Shown: piece by piece, positions 1 through 10,350 of the stretch
How the letters are laid out: each line of letters begins with the position of its first letter
Position numbering within the stretch: the first letter of the stretch is position 1
NCBI GenBank assembly: GCA_900554545.1
Contig: USHW01000008.1
Span: 1 to 64,000 of the forward strand
DNA from: an uncultured Prevotella sp.
GTDB lineage: Bacteria > Bacteroidota > Bacteroidia > Bacteroidales > Bacteroidaceae
Length of the DNA: 64,000 bases
Direction: 5' to 3'
Made by a program: the position numbers and the translations under genes
The notes under the pieces: model-generated
Told to the model about the DNA's origin: nothing
Database searches by the model: none
What the model saw: the letters and a program-made list of their open reading frames with translations, nothing else

Positions 1-1889
<1,889 letters not shown>

Positions 1890-1934
1890 TTAAGGTTGTT
1901 CATGATGCTTACGGGGTGCGTTTTTCCACTTTTG

Positions 1935-1942
1935 CAAAGTTA
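1935..1942 (-). promoter_or_regulatory. Bacteroidota -7 promoter motif for the GH43 gene
   Basis: On the minus strand the motif reads TAACTTTG, a match to TAnnTTTG, about 57 nt before the ATG. Confidence 0.7.
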
Positions 1943-2311
1943 TTCAATATTCCGTTTTGGCATGTGTACAAATGTAAAAGGATGGTGGTGCTTGTGTTGC
2001 TGCGTGTGCATTGATGTTTCAAAGGTGTGCACAGATGTGTACAGCAACGGCTTAAGCCTTTGCGTATAGGCGTGTGTGTCCATTCAAACAGCCTTCAATT
2101 GATAGGTGAAGGCTGCCGTTTGGTATAAAGGTCAGGTTCGTAAAATATTGTGGTTCTTGAAGGTAAGCTGAACAGGTAAGCCCACTTTCCGGTCATTCAA
2201 GCATCAGGTGGCAGGCTGTCAAAGGGCAATGGGTGCTGTCACTGTTCCAGACTGTCACAGTGGACAGTCTGAATGTCTGTACTTTTTGCTTTTGTTTGTT
2301 ATTGTGTCGGC
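1943..2311. other. Intergenic stretch with one small hairpin
   Basis: No gene is seen between the GH43 promoter and the end of the TPR gene. A perfect 9-bp hairpin (CAGACTGTC / GACAGTCTG, loop ACAGTG) lies at 2248-2271, about 40 nt past the TPR stop. It lacks a clear T-run, so a terminator role is only possible. Confidence 0.5.
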
Positions 2312-3004
2312 TTAACGTTTCTTGCACTGGTCGTACCATTCGAGCAGCAGACCGCGCGGCACTCCGTTGCTGACAGCTGCGTCGAGGGCTTTCTTTGCCT
2401 CGCTTCTGCGTCCTTGCTGGATTAGGATTTCCACCTTTGACACAGTGTAGTCCTTGTTCCCCGGGTCGCGTTTCAGGGCTTCGTCAAAGTCGAAGAGCGC
2501 AGTGTCATACATCTTCATGTCCTTCTCTAATTCTGCTCTTGCGGCATAGGCGACTGCATTGTCCGGGTGGATTTCAATCAGGTTGTTCAGCTGGTCGAGT
2601 GCTTTGTTGGGGCTTTCTAACTTTATATAAGTATAGGCTAATCCTAACCTGGCCTCCGCATTGTCGGGTGACAGGCTTAGAAACCTCTCGTAATCGTTCT
2701 TGGCAAGTTCGTAACGGCGCAGGTTGTTGTTGGCGTATGCCCGGTAATACAGGGCGGACAAGTTGTTCTTGTCTTTCTCCAAAACCTGTCCGCATACATC
2801 TATGGCGTCTTTCCATTCAAGCAGTTGCAGGTTTACAGCTGCCTTGCTTAGCAGCAGGCGGATTGAGTTGGGTTCAAGTTTCAGCTGTTTGTTCACAACT
2901 TCCAATGAGTCGCGCCATTGCTTGAGCGACTGTGCTGCGGCGGTTCCGGCCGTCATTGCCAGTACCGCTGCCAGCAAAACTGTTTGTTTCAGGTATGCTT
3001 GCAC
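2312..3004 (-). CDS. Secreted tetratricopeptide repeat (TPR) protein
   Basis: A 230-residue exported protein made almost entirely of TPR helices. The N-terminus has a signal peptide (about residues 1-24, Lys6, hydrophobic core, cut near TAAAQS). At least four 34-residue TPR units follow, with typical spacing of Leu/Tyr/Ala pairs (for example LSALYYRAYANNNLRRYELA and AEARLGLAYTYIKLESPNKA). TPR proteins act as scaffolds for protein-protein contact, here probably in the periplasm. The start is a GTG at 3004: no ATG exists in frame between the upstream stop codon and the signal peptide. It lies just downstream of the DUF349 gene on the same strand, separated by a hairpin; no TAnnTTTG motif was found upstream, so read-through transcription is possible. 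Its precise partner is unknown. Confidence 0.85.
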   Translation of the reverse strand: MQAYLKQTVLLAAVLAMTAGTAAAQSLKQWRDSLEVVNKQLKLEPNSIRLLLSKAAVNLQLLEWKDAIDVCGQVLEKDKNNLSALYYRAYANNNLRRYELAKNDYERFLSLSPDNAEARLGLAYTYIKLESPNKALDQLNNLIEIHPDNAVAYAARAELEKDMKMYDTALFDFDEALKRDPGNKDYTVSKVEILIQQGRRSEAKKALDAAVSNGVPRGLLLEWYDQCKKR

Positions 3005-3036
3005 TGCCTTGTATCTTATCTGGTAGTATAAAAATT

Positions 3037-3096
3037 AAGAGTTAAGGAAGTACGTGCGGCGTGAATACGCCTGTGCGTATGGCTTCCTTAACTCTT
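3037..3096 (-). terminator. Hairpin between DUF349 gene and TPR gene
   Basis: Perfect 14-bp arms AAGAGTTAAGGAAG (3037-3050) and CTTCCTTAACTCTT (3083-3096). On the minus strand the stem is followed by AATTTTTATA, consistent with an intrinsic terminator for the DUF349 gene. It is built of the GTTAAGGAAG type of word that recurs at other gene ends in this window. Confidence 0.65.
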
Positions 3097-3118
3097 TTAT
3101 TTTGTGTGGAACTAACTG

Positions 3119-5014
3119 TTATTCGTTGTTTTCAGCGTCAATGGCCTTGATTTTTTCGCGCACAAGGTTCATGTCGTCTTTCAGCTTTTGTACCTTGCGG
3201 TTCATTTCGTCAATGAGCGAATTGCCTTTCTTGCTTGATGCATTGAGGAATCCCATGTTGTTTTCGTAAGTCTGGATTTCCTGCTTCAGCTGTTCGTAGC
3301 GGCGCATAAGGCGTGCGCGTTCGTTGTCAAGTGCATCGACACCTTTCTCTGCCACGTTCTTCAGGTTGTTTCTGAACTTGTCCAAGCGGCGGCGTGCTGT
3401 TGTCACATTCAGCTCTTTGTAGAGACGGTCGAGAATGTCGTGGTATTCCTTGTAGACGTTGTCCTTCTCTTTGAAGGGCACGTGTCCGATGGCGTTGTAC
3501 TGGTCAACGAGTTCGCGTACCTTTTCCTGTATGTCGTCTGCGGCGTCGTCTGCCAGTTTTTTCAGCTGTGCGATGATGTCGCGTTTCTTTTCAAGGTTGG
3601 CGCGTTCTTCCGTGCGTGTACCGGCATTGGCGCTGTTACGGGCATCGAAGAAGTGGTTGCATGCGGTGAGAAAATCGTTCCACAGCTTGTCGCCAAGTTT
3701 CTTGGGCACCATGCCAATGGTCTTCCATTCTTTCTGAAGTGCTACGAGCTTGTCGCTTGTGGCTTTCCAGTCGGTGCTGTCCTGAAGTGCCTGTGCCTGT
3801 TCAACGAGGGCTTTTTTCTTCTCGGCATTTTCCGAAAACTTCTGCTTCAAATCCTTGAAGAACTCAGCCTTACGGCCAAAGAAGTCGTCGCATGCGGAGC
3901 GGAAGCGTTCAAAAATCTTGACGTTCATCTTCTGGGGAGCGAAGCCGATGGTCTTCCATTCTGCCTGAATGGCGATTATTTCCTTGGTCTTCTTGTCCCA
4001 GTCACCGGCGTTCTTGACTTCCTCCTTTGCTATTTCCTCCACCTTTTCACATAGTGCGGTCTTCTTGGCGAGGTTGTCTTCCTCCTTTGAACGCAGTTCT
4101 TCAAAGTGTTGCTGGTGGCGTTTGTTTATTACAGTAGAGGCCGCTTTGAAGCGTGTCCACATCTCTTCGCGCAGCTCTTTCGCAACGGGACCGGTCTCGC
4201 GGTATTCCTGATGCAGTTTCTGCAGCTGGTGGAAAGCGCTTATTACGTCGCTTTCGTCGGCCAGTTTTTCGGCTGCCTCGCAAAGGTGTGTCTTTATTTC
4301 GAGGTTCTTCTTGAAGTCGTATTCGCGTGCCTCGTTGTTCAGTTTTAGCAGGTCGTAGTATTGTTCAACGTACAACTGGTAGTTGCGCCACAGCTCGTTG
4401 GCTTTTTCCGCCGGAACGAGTTTTATGTCCTTCCATTCCTGCTGGAGCTTCTTGAAGTCCTGGTATGACTTGTTCGCCTCTTCGGGCGATGTCGCCATGG
4501 CCTTGATTTTCTCTATTATGTCGAGCTTTTTCTTGAGGTTTTCCTGCTTCAGCCGTTCCTGTTCAAGGAATATTTTTGCGCGTTTTTCCTTGATGACGCT
4601 CATCTCCGCCTTGAATTCGTTTTCGTCTTCGTCGGGCGTAACCTTGTATCCTTCGGGGTCGCCGCCGGCTTCGATGTATGCTTTCATGTCGGCTTCCCTC
4701 TCGGCGAAGTGCAGTTTGTAGAACGTCGTCTTGAGGTATTCCACTTCGTCTTTTTGCGGGTCGTCGTCGTTGTTGGCTATTTCCTTCAGCCTTTCTATCA
4801 CCTCTTTCTTGGTCTTGTACACCTTCTTGGGCTCTGGTGCTTCTTCGGCTGCCGTGCCGGTAGCCTCGGCAGCAGTTTCAACAGGAGCTTCGGCGGCTTC
4901 GCCGTTGGTGATGTTAGTGCTGTCGGTATCCGTCTTTACACTGTTTTCGGCCGGAGCCAGGTTCAGTTCTTCTGTTTTCTCTTGACCGAGAGTGTTTTCT
5001 TGAGAGTCCATCAT
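3119..5014 (-). CDS. DUF349 repeat protein
   Basis: A cytoplasmic, highly charged protein of 631 residues (from the ATG at 5014) with several DUF349 repeats. The first 100 residues are acidic and Ala/Glu rich, probably disordered. From about residue 160 onward helical repeats carry the recurrent signature LQxEWKxIGxxP (LQQEWKDIKLVP, IQAEWKTIGFAP, LQKEWKTIGMVP). The C-terminus (about 560-631) is a coiled coil. The family is common in Bacteroidota; its molecular role is not established. An upstream in-frame start at 5071 would add 19 residues but would lie on the promoter motif at 5069-5076, so ATG 5014 (or 5011) is preferred. No catalytic residues can be named. Confidence 0.88.
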   Translation of the reverse strand: MMDSQENTLGQEKTEELNLAPAENSVKTDTDSTNITNGEAAEAPVETAAEATGTAAEEAPEPKKVYKTKKEVIERLKEIANNDDDPQKDEVEYLKTTFYKLHFAEREADMKAYIEAGGDPEGYKVTPDEDENEFKAEMSVIKEKRAKIFLEQERLKQENLKKKLDIIEKIKAMATSPEEANKSYQDFKKLQQEWKDIKLVPAEKANELWRNYQLYVEQYYDLLKLNNEAREYDFKKNLEIKTHLCEAAEKLADESDVISAFHQLQKLHQEYRETGPVAKELREEMWTRFKAASTVINKRHQQHFEELRSKEEDNLAKKTALCEKVEEIAKEEVKNAGDWDKKTKEIIAIQAEWKTIGFAPQKMNVKIFERFRSACDDFFGRKAEFFKDLKQKFSENAEKKKALVEQAQALQDSTDWKATSDKLVALQKEWKTIGMVPKKLGDKLWNDFLTACNHFFDARNSANAGTRTEERANLEKKRDIIAQLKKLADDAADDIQEKVRELVDQYNAIGHVPFKEKDNVYKEYHDILDRLYKELNVTTARRRLDKFRNNLKNVAEKGVDALDNERARLMRRYEQLKQEIQTYENNMGFLNASSKKGNSLIDEMNRKVQKLKDDMNLVREKIKAIDAENNE

Positions 5015-5068
5015 TCTAACTTTTTTATTAGTTAATGAATCGGTTTTCCATGTTCCTTTATAGGTGTG

Positions 5069-5076
5069 CAAACTTA
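5069..5076 (-). promoter_or_regulatory. Bacteroidota -7 promoter motif for the DUF349 gene
   Basis: Minus-strand TAAGTTTG about 55 nt before ATG 5014. It excludes the longer start at 5071. Confidence 0.65.
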
Positions 5077-5130
5077 AATAAAATTATTGTAAACGCCTAA
5101 AATATTTTTGAAAAACTTGCCTTTTCGTGT

Positions 5131-6057
5131 CTAAATGAGCCGCTTGTGGCGGAAAATCCACCATGAAATGCCTGAAATCAGTACTGACACAACTATCGCG
5201 ATGAGGAAGCCGAACCTGTTGGTTTCCATGCCGTTTACCAGGTTCATTCCGAATATGCTTGATATCAGCGTGGGGAACATCAGTATAATCGACACCGAGG
5301 TGAGCGTACGCATTACGGTGTTCATGTTGTTGTTGATGATGCTCGAATACGTGTCCATCGTCGATTCGAGAATGTCAGAGTATATGTTCGTTGTCTCCCG
5401 TGCCTGGCTCATCTCGATGTTCACGTCTTCGATTAGGTCGGCGTCAAGCTCGTCCACTTGCAACTTGAACTTCAGTTTGGCAAGAAGATTCTCGTTGCCG
5501 CGTATTGACGTGATGAAGTAAGTCAGCGAGTCTTGCAGCCTCGACAGGCCGATAAGCGACTCGTTGTTCACTTCGCGGTCGAGGTTGCGCTTGGCTTTCT
5601 CTATGAGGTTGTTGATTTGTTTCAGCCGTTTCAGATACCATACGGCCGACGACAGGAACAGGCGGAATATCATGTCCACGTAGTCGGTGAAGCCTTCGCC
5701 GCGCTTCTGCTGGTAGCTTACGAAGTCAATCATCATGTTTGTCTCGTGGAAACACACCGTGATGGTTACGTCGCGCTTGTGTATGATGCCGAGCGGCACA
5801 GTGGTGTACGGCGTGCGCGAGCGTATTTCCTTGACAAACGGTATACGCAGGATTATCAGCATCCAGCCGTCGTCATACTCGTAGCGGGCACGCTCGTCGT
5901 TGTCGCTGATGTCGGAAAGGAAATAATCGGGAATCTTGAATTCTTCTTCAAGAAGACGCTGGTCGTCTTCGGTCGGACATGTCACTTGTATCCAGCAGTT
6001 CGGCTCCCACTGGCCAATCTGCTTCAAACCCTTGTTGGTGTTCCAGTATGTTCTCAT
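5131..6057 (-). CDS. corA: CorA-family Mg2+/divalent cation channel
   Basis: Inner-membrane CorA-type magnesium channel of 308 residues, normal for the family. The long N-terminal cytoplasmic part (1-245) includes the stalk helix with many charged residues (about 150-240). Two C-terminal membrane helices flank the family signature GMN (FGMNLVNGME, near residue 268), and the protein ends in a basic tail (FRHKRLI), as in other CorA proteins. CorA forms pentamers that pass Mg2+ (also Co2+ or Ni2+) along the membrane potential. The ATG at 6057 follows a purine-rich GGAGG stretch, uncommon in this window, and a leader of about 125 nt. Substrate specificity beyond the GMN motif cannot be settled from sequence. 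Confidence 0.92.
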   Translation of the reverse strand: MRTYWNTNKGLKQIGQWEPNCWIQVTCPTEDDQRLLEEEFKIPDYFLSDISDNDERARYEYDDGWMLIILRIPFVKEIRSRTPYTTVPLGIIHKRDVTITVCFHETNMMIDFVSYQQKRGEGFTDYVDMIFRLFLSSAVWYLKRLKQINNLIEKAKRNLDREVNNESLIGLSRLQDSLTYFITSIRGNENLLAKLKFKLQVDELDADLIEDVNIEMSQARETTNIYSDILESTMDTYSSIINNNMNTVMRTLTSVSIILMFPTLISSIFGMNLVNGMETNRFGFLIAIVVSVLISGISWWIFRHKRLI

Positions 6058-6195
6058 TTGCTAATCCTCCGAAAATGTTATGCTTGGTGGGAAGACCGCT
6101 CCTGAGAGACATGCCTCCTCACTTTACAGGTTCATCTTTTCCGCGTGATAGTCGTCCATATAAGTTTTGAATTTCCGTTTTGCGCTGCAAAGATA
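6058..6195 (-). promoter_or_regulatory. corA promoter and long 5' leader
   Basis: Minus-strand TATCTTTG (6188-6195) is a good -7 element. The transcript would then have an untranslated leader of about 120 nt containing GTGAGGAGGCATG, TCTCTCAGGAGCGG and TCTTCCCACC segments that can pair, and a GGAGG site close to the ATG. This is long for the window, where most leaders appear to be 10-60 nt. A metal-responsive RNA element is possible, but no known riboswitch consensus was recognised. Confidence 0.45.
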
Positions 6196-6372
6196 GTGCA
6201 AAATTTCGGTTAAGCGAAGTGAAAGGGAAACTTTTTCACTTTCATGAGTGTGAGAAATTTATTAAAACCGAGTGAAATGCAAAATAAAACGGTTGAAAAT
6301 AGTTTTAATTTTGCATTTTCTGGATAGCAGTATTGCAGCCTTTTTCAGAAGGGTTATGGCTGGCTGTTTTGT

Positions 6373-6460
6373 AAAAGGTAGTCTTTTACATGCCAAAAGG
6401 CCATCAATTGCACGTTAAAAGGCCATCTTTTGCATGATAAAAGATGGCCTTTTGTATTGC
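6373..6460. repeat. 4 x 22-bp intergenic array, copy 1
   Basis: Four 22-bp units starting at 6373, 6395, 6417 and 6439. Cores: AAAAGGTAGTCTTTT, AAAAGGCCATCAATT, AAAAGGCCATCTTTT, AAAAGATGGCCTTTT; each followed by a 7-nt spacer. It lies immediately 3' of the cytosine methyltransferase gene, and the conserved flank (6454-6482) includes that gene's stop codon. Confidence 0.9.
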
Positions 6461-6476
6461 GTTGTGTATCAAGCGG

Positions 6477-7556
6477 TTACACGTACAACCTGTCAAACAG
6501 TTCCAATTGTGTTGGATGGACTTGTAGTTTTTCGTTTTTCGGCGTATCGCAAGAACTGAGTTCCCCTTCAATTGCATATTTGTTGTCAGGGTCGGTGATG
6601 TCGGCGACCGACCTTGCAATGTGCCACATGAATACAGGAGGCACGGCGTTGCCTATCGCCCGGTATTTTCTGCAATCGCTTACGGATGAGAAATCGAACG
6701 TGTCTGGAAACGATTGTATTCTTGCGCATTCATCAGGAGTTAGCCTCCTGTACCTTTCGTGTATCTTCAATACGGGGTCGGTAGAGTTCAGGCTGACCTT
6801 TGCGAGGTGCGCGCTTATCGTGTTGCAGGGTTCGTTTACGTTCTGGGCACGTCCCTTATTCATTTTTTCTTTCACCAAAAGCATACCTTTCACGGCCTTG
6901 TCGCTGAAGAACCACTTGTCGTTTTTGTCTGCATCGGGGTCAAGGACTTCCTTCAATGAAACCTTTGTCTTTGCTGTGACAGGTGTCGGGAAATCAAATC
7001 TTTCATAGTCGCCGGCATCTCTGAAGCCAACGATAATTACGCGCTCACGCTTCTGTGGCACACCATAGTCTGACGTGTTGAACAGCTTGAACTTGACATT
7101 GTATCCAGCATTGCCGAACTCTTTTATTATCAATGGGAATGCTTTTCTTTTGTTTGCTGACAACAGTCCTTTTACATTCTCAGCTATGAAAGCCCTCGGC
7201 TTTTTTGCCTTGAGTATTTTCACCATTTCGAAAAATAGCATTCCCCTCTCGTCTTTATAGCCAAGACGGGGAGGGTTTTGTGCCGATATGGAGAAAGACT
7301 GGCAGGGGAAGCCTCCAGTCAGGATGTCGAAATCTGGCAAGCTGTCAATGTCTATTGTGCGTACATCTTTTATTTCGCACTTGTGTCTGAAGTTGCTGTT
7401 GTATATTTTAGTGCAATATGGGTCGTTGTCAACGGCATATACAATGTCGAACGGCAGTTCCGGGTATTGGCTTCCCAAATAACTGAAACCGCCGGTCATG
7501 CCATAATCCATGCCTCCGCAGCCGCAAAACAGTGAAACGACTTTCATTCTTGCCAT
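6477..7556 (-). CDS. DNA (cytosine-5) methyltransferase, second gene of the R-M locus
   Basis: Transfers a methyl group from SAM to C5 of cytosine in a specific DNA site. All hallmark motifs are in order: motif I VVSLFCGCGG (6-15), motif IV GGFPCQSFS with catalytic Cys85, motif VI ENV (126-128), motif VIII QKRERVIIVGF, then a target-recognition region, motif IX LTPDECARIQSFPDTF and motif X YRAIGNAVPP. Length 359 residues is typical. The ATG at 7556 overlaps the upstream methyltransferase-nuclease gene by 13 bp; a second ATG at 7547 would give a classic 4-bp ATGA overlap and starts right at MKVVSLF. Either way the genes are translationally coupled. Two different C5 enzymes in one operon suggests an asymmetric site needing separate methylation of each strand. 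Confidence 0.93.
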   Translation of the reverse strand: MARMKVVSLFCGCGGMDYGMTGGFSYLGSQYPELPFDIVYAVDNDPYCTKIYNSNFRHKCEIKDVRTIDIDSLPDFDILTGGFPCQSFSISAQNPPRLGYKDERGMLFFEMVKILKAKKPRAFIAENVKGLLSANKRKAFPLIIKEFGNAGYNVKFKLFNTSDYGVPQKRERVIIVGFRDAGDYERFDFPTPVTAKTKVSLKEVLDPDADKNDKWFFSDKAVKGMLLVKEKMNKGRAQNVNEPCNTISAHLAKVSLNSTDPVLKIHERYRRLTPDECARIQSFPDTFDFSSVSDCRKYRAIGNAVPPVFMWHIARSVADITDPDNKYAIEGELSSCDTPKNEKLQVHPTQLELFDRLYV

Positions 7557-10033
7557 ATCAAAAGCTTTGTTTTTTCACATTCGGACACGTTGAAACTTAT
7601 CTCCGCGCCGTTCCTCGGTGTCATGCTTATCTTGTCTTTTTTATACATCCCGACCGGGTTCTGGAGAACGTAAACAACCATCTCTTTCCTTGAAATCATA
7701 AGTCTGTAAACAAAATAACGGTCGTTAAGCGTGCTTGCCGTATCCCATTCATTGGGTGTCATGTGGAAAGAGTAAAAGTTGATAGGCTTGTTGCTGACGG
7801 TTGTTTTTACCTCGATATATCTTTTCCTTTGGTCAAGCTCTACGCTTTGGATGTCGTATCCTACGGCAAGTGCTGTCGGTATTTTCTTTATAAGGTGCAG
7901 CAAGTCTTCGCGTCCGCCTTCTTTTACACGTACTTTCTCGTGCCCGATTATTAATGTCTCGCCTAAGTCGCCGATTTCTTTCGTGCTCGACGAGTTGATG
8001 ACTTCCTCTATCTTCTTTGTTATAAGTTGCAGATAGTCTGGCTCGCTCCATTCTTCTTGGACGTAGTTGCCAATGTCCGTATTGAATAATTTAGAGTCAA
8101 GTCCTGTGTTTACGTATTCAAACCATTGCGGCTCAATTGAAGCGATGGCTTTAATGTCGGCATTTCTGCCATAGGCATTGTCGTATTCATGAAAGCTCTC
8201 TTTGCTGTTTATGATTGCCAATATCGTTTCGTTCTCGGCTCTGTTGAGATAATAATAGTTGTGGCTTTCCCTCAAAAGGTTGGCCAACACCATGTAGTCG
8301 AGAATGTCGCCGGCGTACCTTATGATGTCTCCGGCCGACTGATATCGCATCTTCTGCTGGCGGTTGCTCACGATGAGGTCAATGACTTCTCTTACATTTC
8401 TGTTGTCTCTCGTCACCCTTAAATCGTTGAATATGCAATGCGTGGCCTCGGCCTTGCTTATGCCGAGCGGTTTGCCGGTGTATTCGTCGGCTTCATGCAG
8501 CAGTTTCAGAATGTATTGTGCCGGCTTGAATCTTATCCCGGCATCGATCATTTCTTTTGCATATTTGGCCTTGATGTGCCCTCCCGGATATTGGAATTTC
8601 AGCAAGAAGAACTTGAAGAACTGTATAAGGTCTCCGCTTGAAGCCAGAAATTCCGCAATGTTTCCTGTCTTTGTGGTGCCTTTTGCCTTGTCTTCAATGT
8701 AGAAACCGAACAGCGCCGCTATTTCTGTCCGCCAGTTTTGTATTGTCTTGTCAGTAGCGGTTTCGTTTCCGGGATAAATCCTTATCGCCTCCGATACACT
8801 CTTATTATATTCTTTTATCGGTGCTTCGCCAATGTTGTTGCATACGTTCGCCATGTAGAACAGAACGTTCTCAACATCGTTCTTGAACCTTGGACGCACA
8901 TGATGGAGCCTGAAATAATATTCTTCAGGCACTTCGTAGGTGTCTTTTTGCACGTTTCTGTCGGGTGTGGCGGTTATTGTCTTATTGTCTAAATGTTCTG
9001 CAAGTCTTGTTGCAATGGCTTTTGCCAACAGTGGCGGAACGGCGTTCCCAACCTGCTTGTACTGGCTTGTTTTGCTGCATTTGAATATGAAACTGTCAGG
9101 GAACGACTGTATCCGTGCCGACTCCCTTACCGTAGGGATGCGGTTGTATTGGTAATGGAAATGGTGCCTGTGCCCTGTGTCTATGGTCATGCTGGGCTTT
9201 TTGCTGTTTATGCGCGTCCAGGCAATGTGCACTTTCCTTGTTTGTTGCAGGTCTTGCGGCAGGTCTTTATAGTTTCCCCCGTCAGGTACGAGGGCGATGA
9301 TGTCTTTTGTTTTCTGCTCATGTTCGGTCACGTCATGGTTGTATATGCCAAGGCTTCCGGCTCGCATGAATTCCTGATACACGCTTTTCGGAGCCGACGT
9401 ATAGTCCTCTCCGTCTGCCAATGAATGTTCGGGCAGGTCAGAAAGGGCCTCCCATGATGTCACTTTGGGGCTTTGCAGCTTGTCGGGAAAGATGTATTCC
9501 TTACCGTCTTTCATCCCGACAAACACCGCCCTGCGGCGGTTTTGGGGCACTCCGTAGTCTGAGGAGATTAGCACTTTGTGGACGACTTTGTAGCCTAACC
9601 CTTCAAAGTCGCTGACAATGGCGTCTCTTATAACGCCGTTTCCTATACTTAATATGTTGGGTACGTTCTCCATGACAAACGCTTTGGGTGAGAATGTCTT
9701 GACAAATTCCACAAAGCTTTTGTATAGGCGGTTGCGCGTGTCGTTGACATCGCGTTTCCCCGCGACGGAAAATCCTTGGCATGGAGGGCCGCCGATGATG
9801 ACGTCTACATTATGTATGTCGTACTGTTTTTTTATCTCTGACGGATTTAATGCCGAAATGTCGGCGCATAAGGTTCTTGCTCCGGGGCGGTTGAAGGTGT
9901 ATGTTGACAGCGCGTCCTGCCAGTTGTCAATGGCCAAAAGACTCTCGTAGCCTGCCATTTCAAACCCTAATGACAGTCCGCCGCACCCGGAAAAAAGGTC
10001 GATGAATGTATGTCTTGTTTTACTGTTGTACAT
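7544..10033 (-). CDS. Fused cytosine-5 methyltransferase / DUF3883-like nuclease
   Basis: A single 829-residue polypeptide. Residues 5-350 are a full C5 methyltransferase: motif I FIDLFSGCGG, motif IV GGPPCQGFS (Cys85), ENV (about 123), QNRRRAVFVG (about 164-173), RESARIQSFPDSF, and QVGNAVPP (about 327-334). Residues about 365-700 match no family I can name with confidence. The C-terminus resembles DUF3883: GYDIQS (Asp about 724) and RYIEVKTT (about 738-745), a D-x(n)-ExK arrangement of PD-(D/E)XK nucleases. It is therefore predicted to both modify and cut DNA, or to carry restriction activity in cis. ATG 10033 is chosen because a longer reading from a TTG at 10051 would start inside the promoter motif (10049-10056). 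It is the first gene of a two-gene operon. C5 methyltransferase-nuclease fusions are, as far as I know, uncommon. Confidence 0.85.
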   Translation of the reverse strand: MYNSKTRHTFIDLFSGCGGLSLGFEMAGYESLLAIDNWQDALSTYTFNRPGARTLCADISALNPSEIKKQYDIHNVDVIIGGPPCQGFSVAGKRDVNDTRNRLYKSFVEFVKTFSPKAFVMENVPNILSIGNGVIRDAIVSDFEGLGYKVVHKVLISSDYGVPQNRRRAVFVGMKDGKEYIFPDKLQSPKVTSWEALSDLPEHSLADGEDYTSAPKSVYQEFMRAGSLGIYNHDVTEHEQKTKDIIALVPDGGNYKDLPQDLQQTRKVHIAWTRINSKKPSMTIDTGHRHHFHYQYNRIPTVRESARIQSFPDSFIFKCSKTSQYKQVGNAVPPLLAKAIATRLAEHLDNKTITATPDRNVQKDTYEVPEEYYFRLHHVRPRFKNDVENVLFYMANVCNNIGEAPIKEYNKSVSEAIRIYPGNETATDKTIQNWRTEIAALFGFYIEDKAKGTTKTGNIAEFLASSGDLIQFFKFFLLKFQYPGGHIKAKYAKEMIDAGIRFKPAQYILKLLHEADEYTGKPLGISKAEATHCIFNDLRVTRDNRNVREVIDLIVSNRQQKMRYQSAGDIIRYAGDILDYMVLANLLRESHNYYYLNRAENETILAIINSKESFHEYDNAYGRNADIKAIASIEPQWFEYVNTGLDSKLFNTDIGNYVQEEWSEPDYLQLITKKIEEVINSSSTKEIGDLGETLIIGHEKVRVKEGGREDLLHLIKKIPTALAVGYDIQSVELDQRKRYIEVKTTVSNKPINFYSFHMTPNEWDTASTLNDRYFVYRLMISRKEMVVYVLQNPVGMYKKDKISMTPRNGAEISFNVSECEKTKLLIWQE

Positions 10034-10048
10034 GATTGAACGTTCTTG

Positions 10049-10056
10049 CAAAGGTA
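10049..10056 (-). promoter_or_regulatory. -7 promoter motif of the R-M operon
   Basis: Minus-strand TACCTTTG, 15 nt before ATG 10033. The short spacing implies a very short leader and rules out the TTG start. Confidence 0.7.
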
Positions 10057-10177
10057 ATTTAAAGTTGCCAAAGCAACAAGATATTCGTGATTTATTTTTT
10101 TCCCGGCGTTTGATTGAGTATGCTCCTCACGTTGGAATGTTTGCGGTCGGAAACCGTCCTGAAACCAACGACTTTGC

Positions 10178-10265
10178 AATATGCCGCAAATCGCATTGCA
10201 AAAGGCCGCCTTTTAGCGTGTAATAGGCGGCCTTTTGGCGTGCAAAACGTGGTCTTTTGCAGGCG
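10178..10265. repeat. 4 x 22-bp intergenic array, copy 2
   Basis: Units start at 10178, 10200, 10222 and 10244. Cores: AATATGCCGCAAATC (degenerate), AAAAGGCCGCCTTTT, AATAGGCGGCCTTTT, AAAACGTGGTCTTTT. It fills most of the gap between the R-M operon promoter and the 3' end of the GH35 gene; nothing else is seen in that gap. Confidence 0.85.
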
Positions 10266-10350
10266 TGTTTGCAATGTATTGACAGTCAGGAGGTTACGTA
10301 TGGGGTCGCATTGGTGCTGCTGCGGTATCCGAAACGTATGCAGATGCTTG

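Noticed and set aside
6477..10056. The R-M locus as part of a prophage or transposon
   Set aside because: No integrase, transposase, phage gene or clear target-site repeat flanks it; only array copies 1 and 2 border it, and these occur throughout the window.
10092..10274. Small Arg/Lys-rich reading frames over the arrays (also near 30021-30278, 45795-46079, 46030-46305, 54253 on)
   Set aside because: They are translations of the 22-bp units (recurring CKRPPF- or AKGGLL-like peptides) in either strand; frame openness follows from the repeat, not from coding selection.
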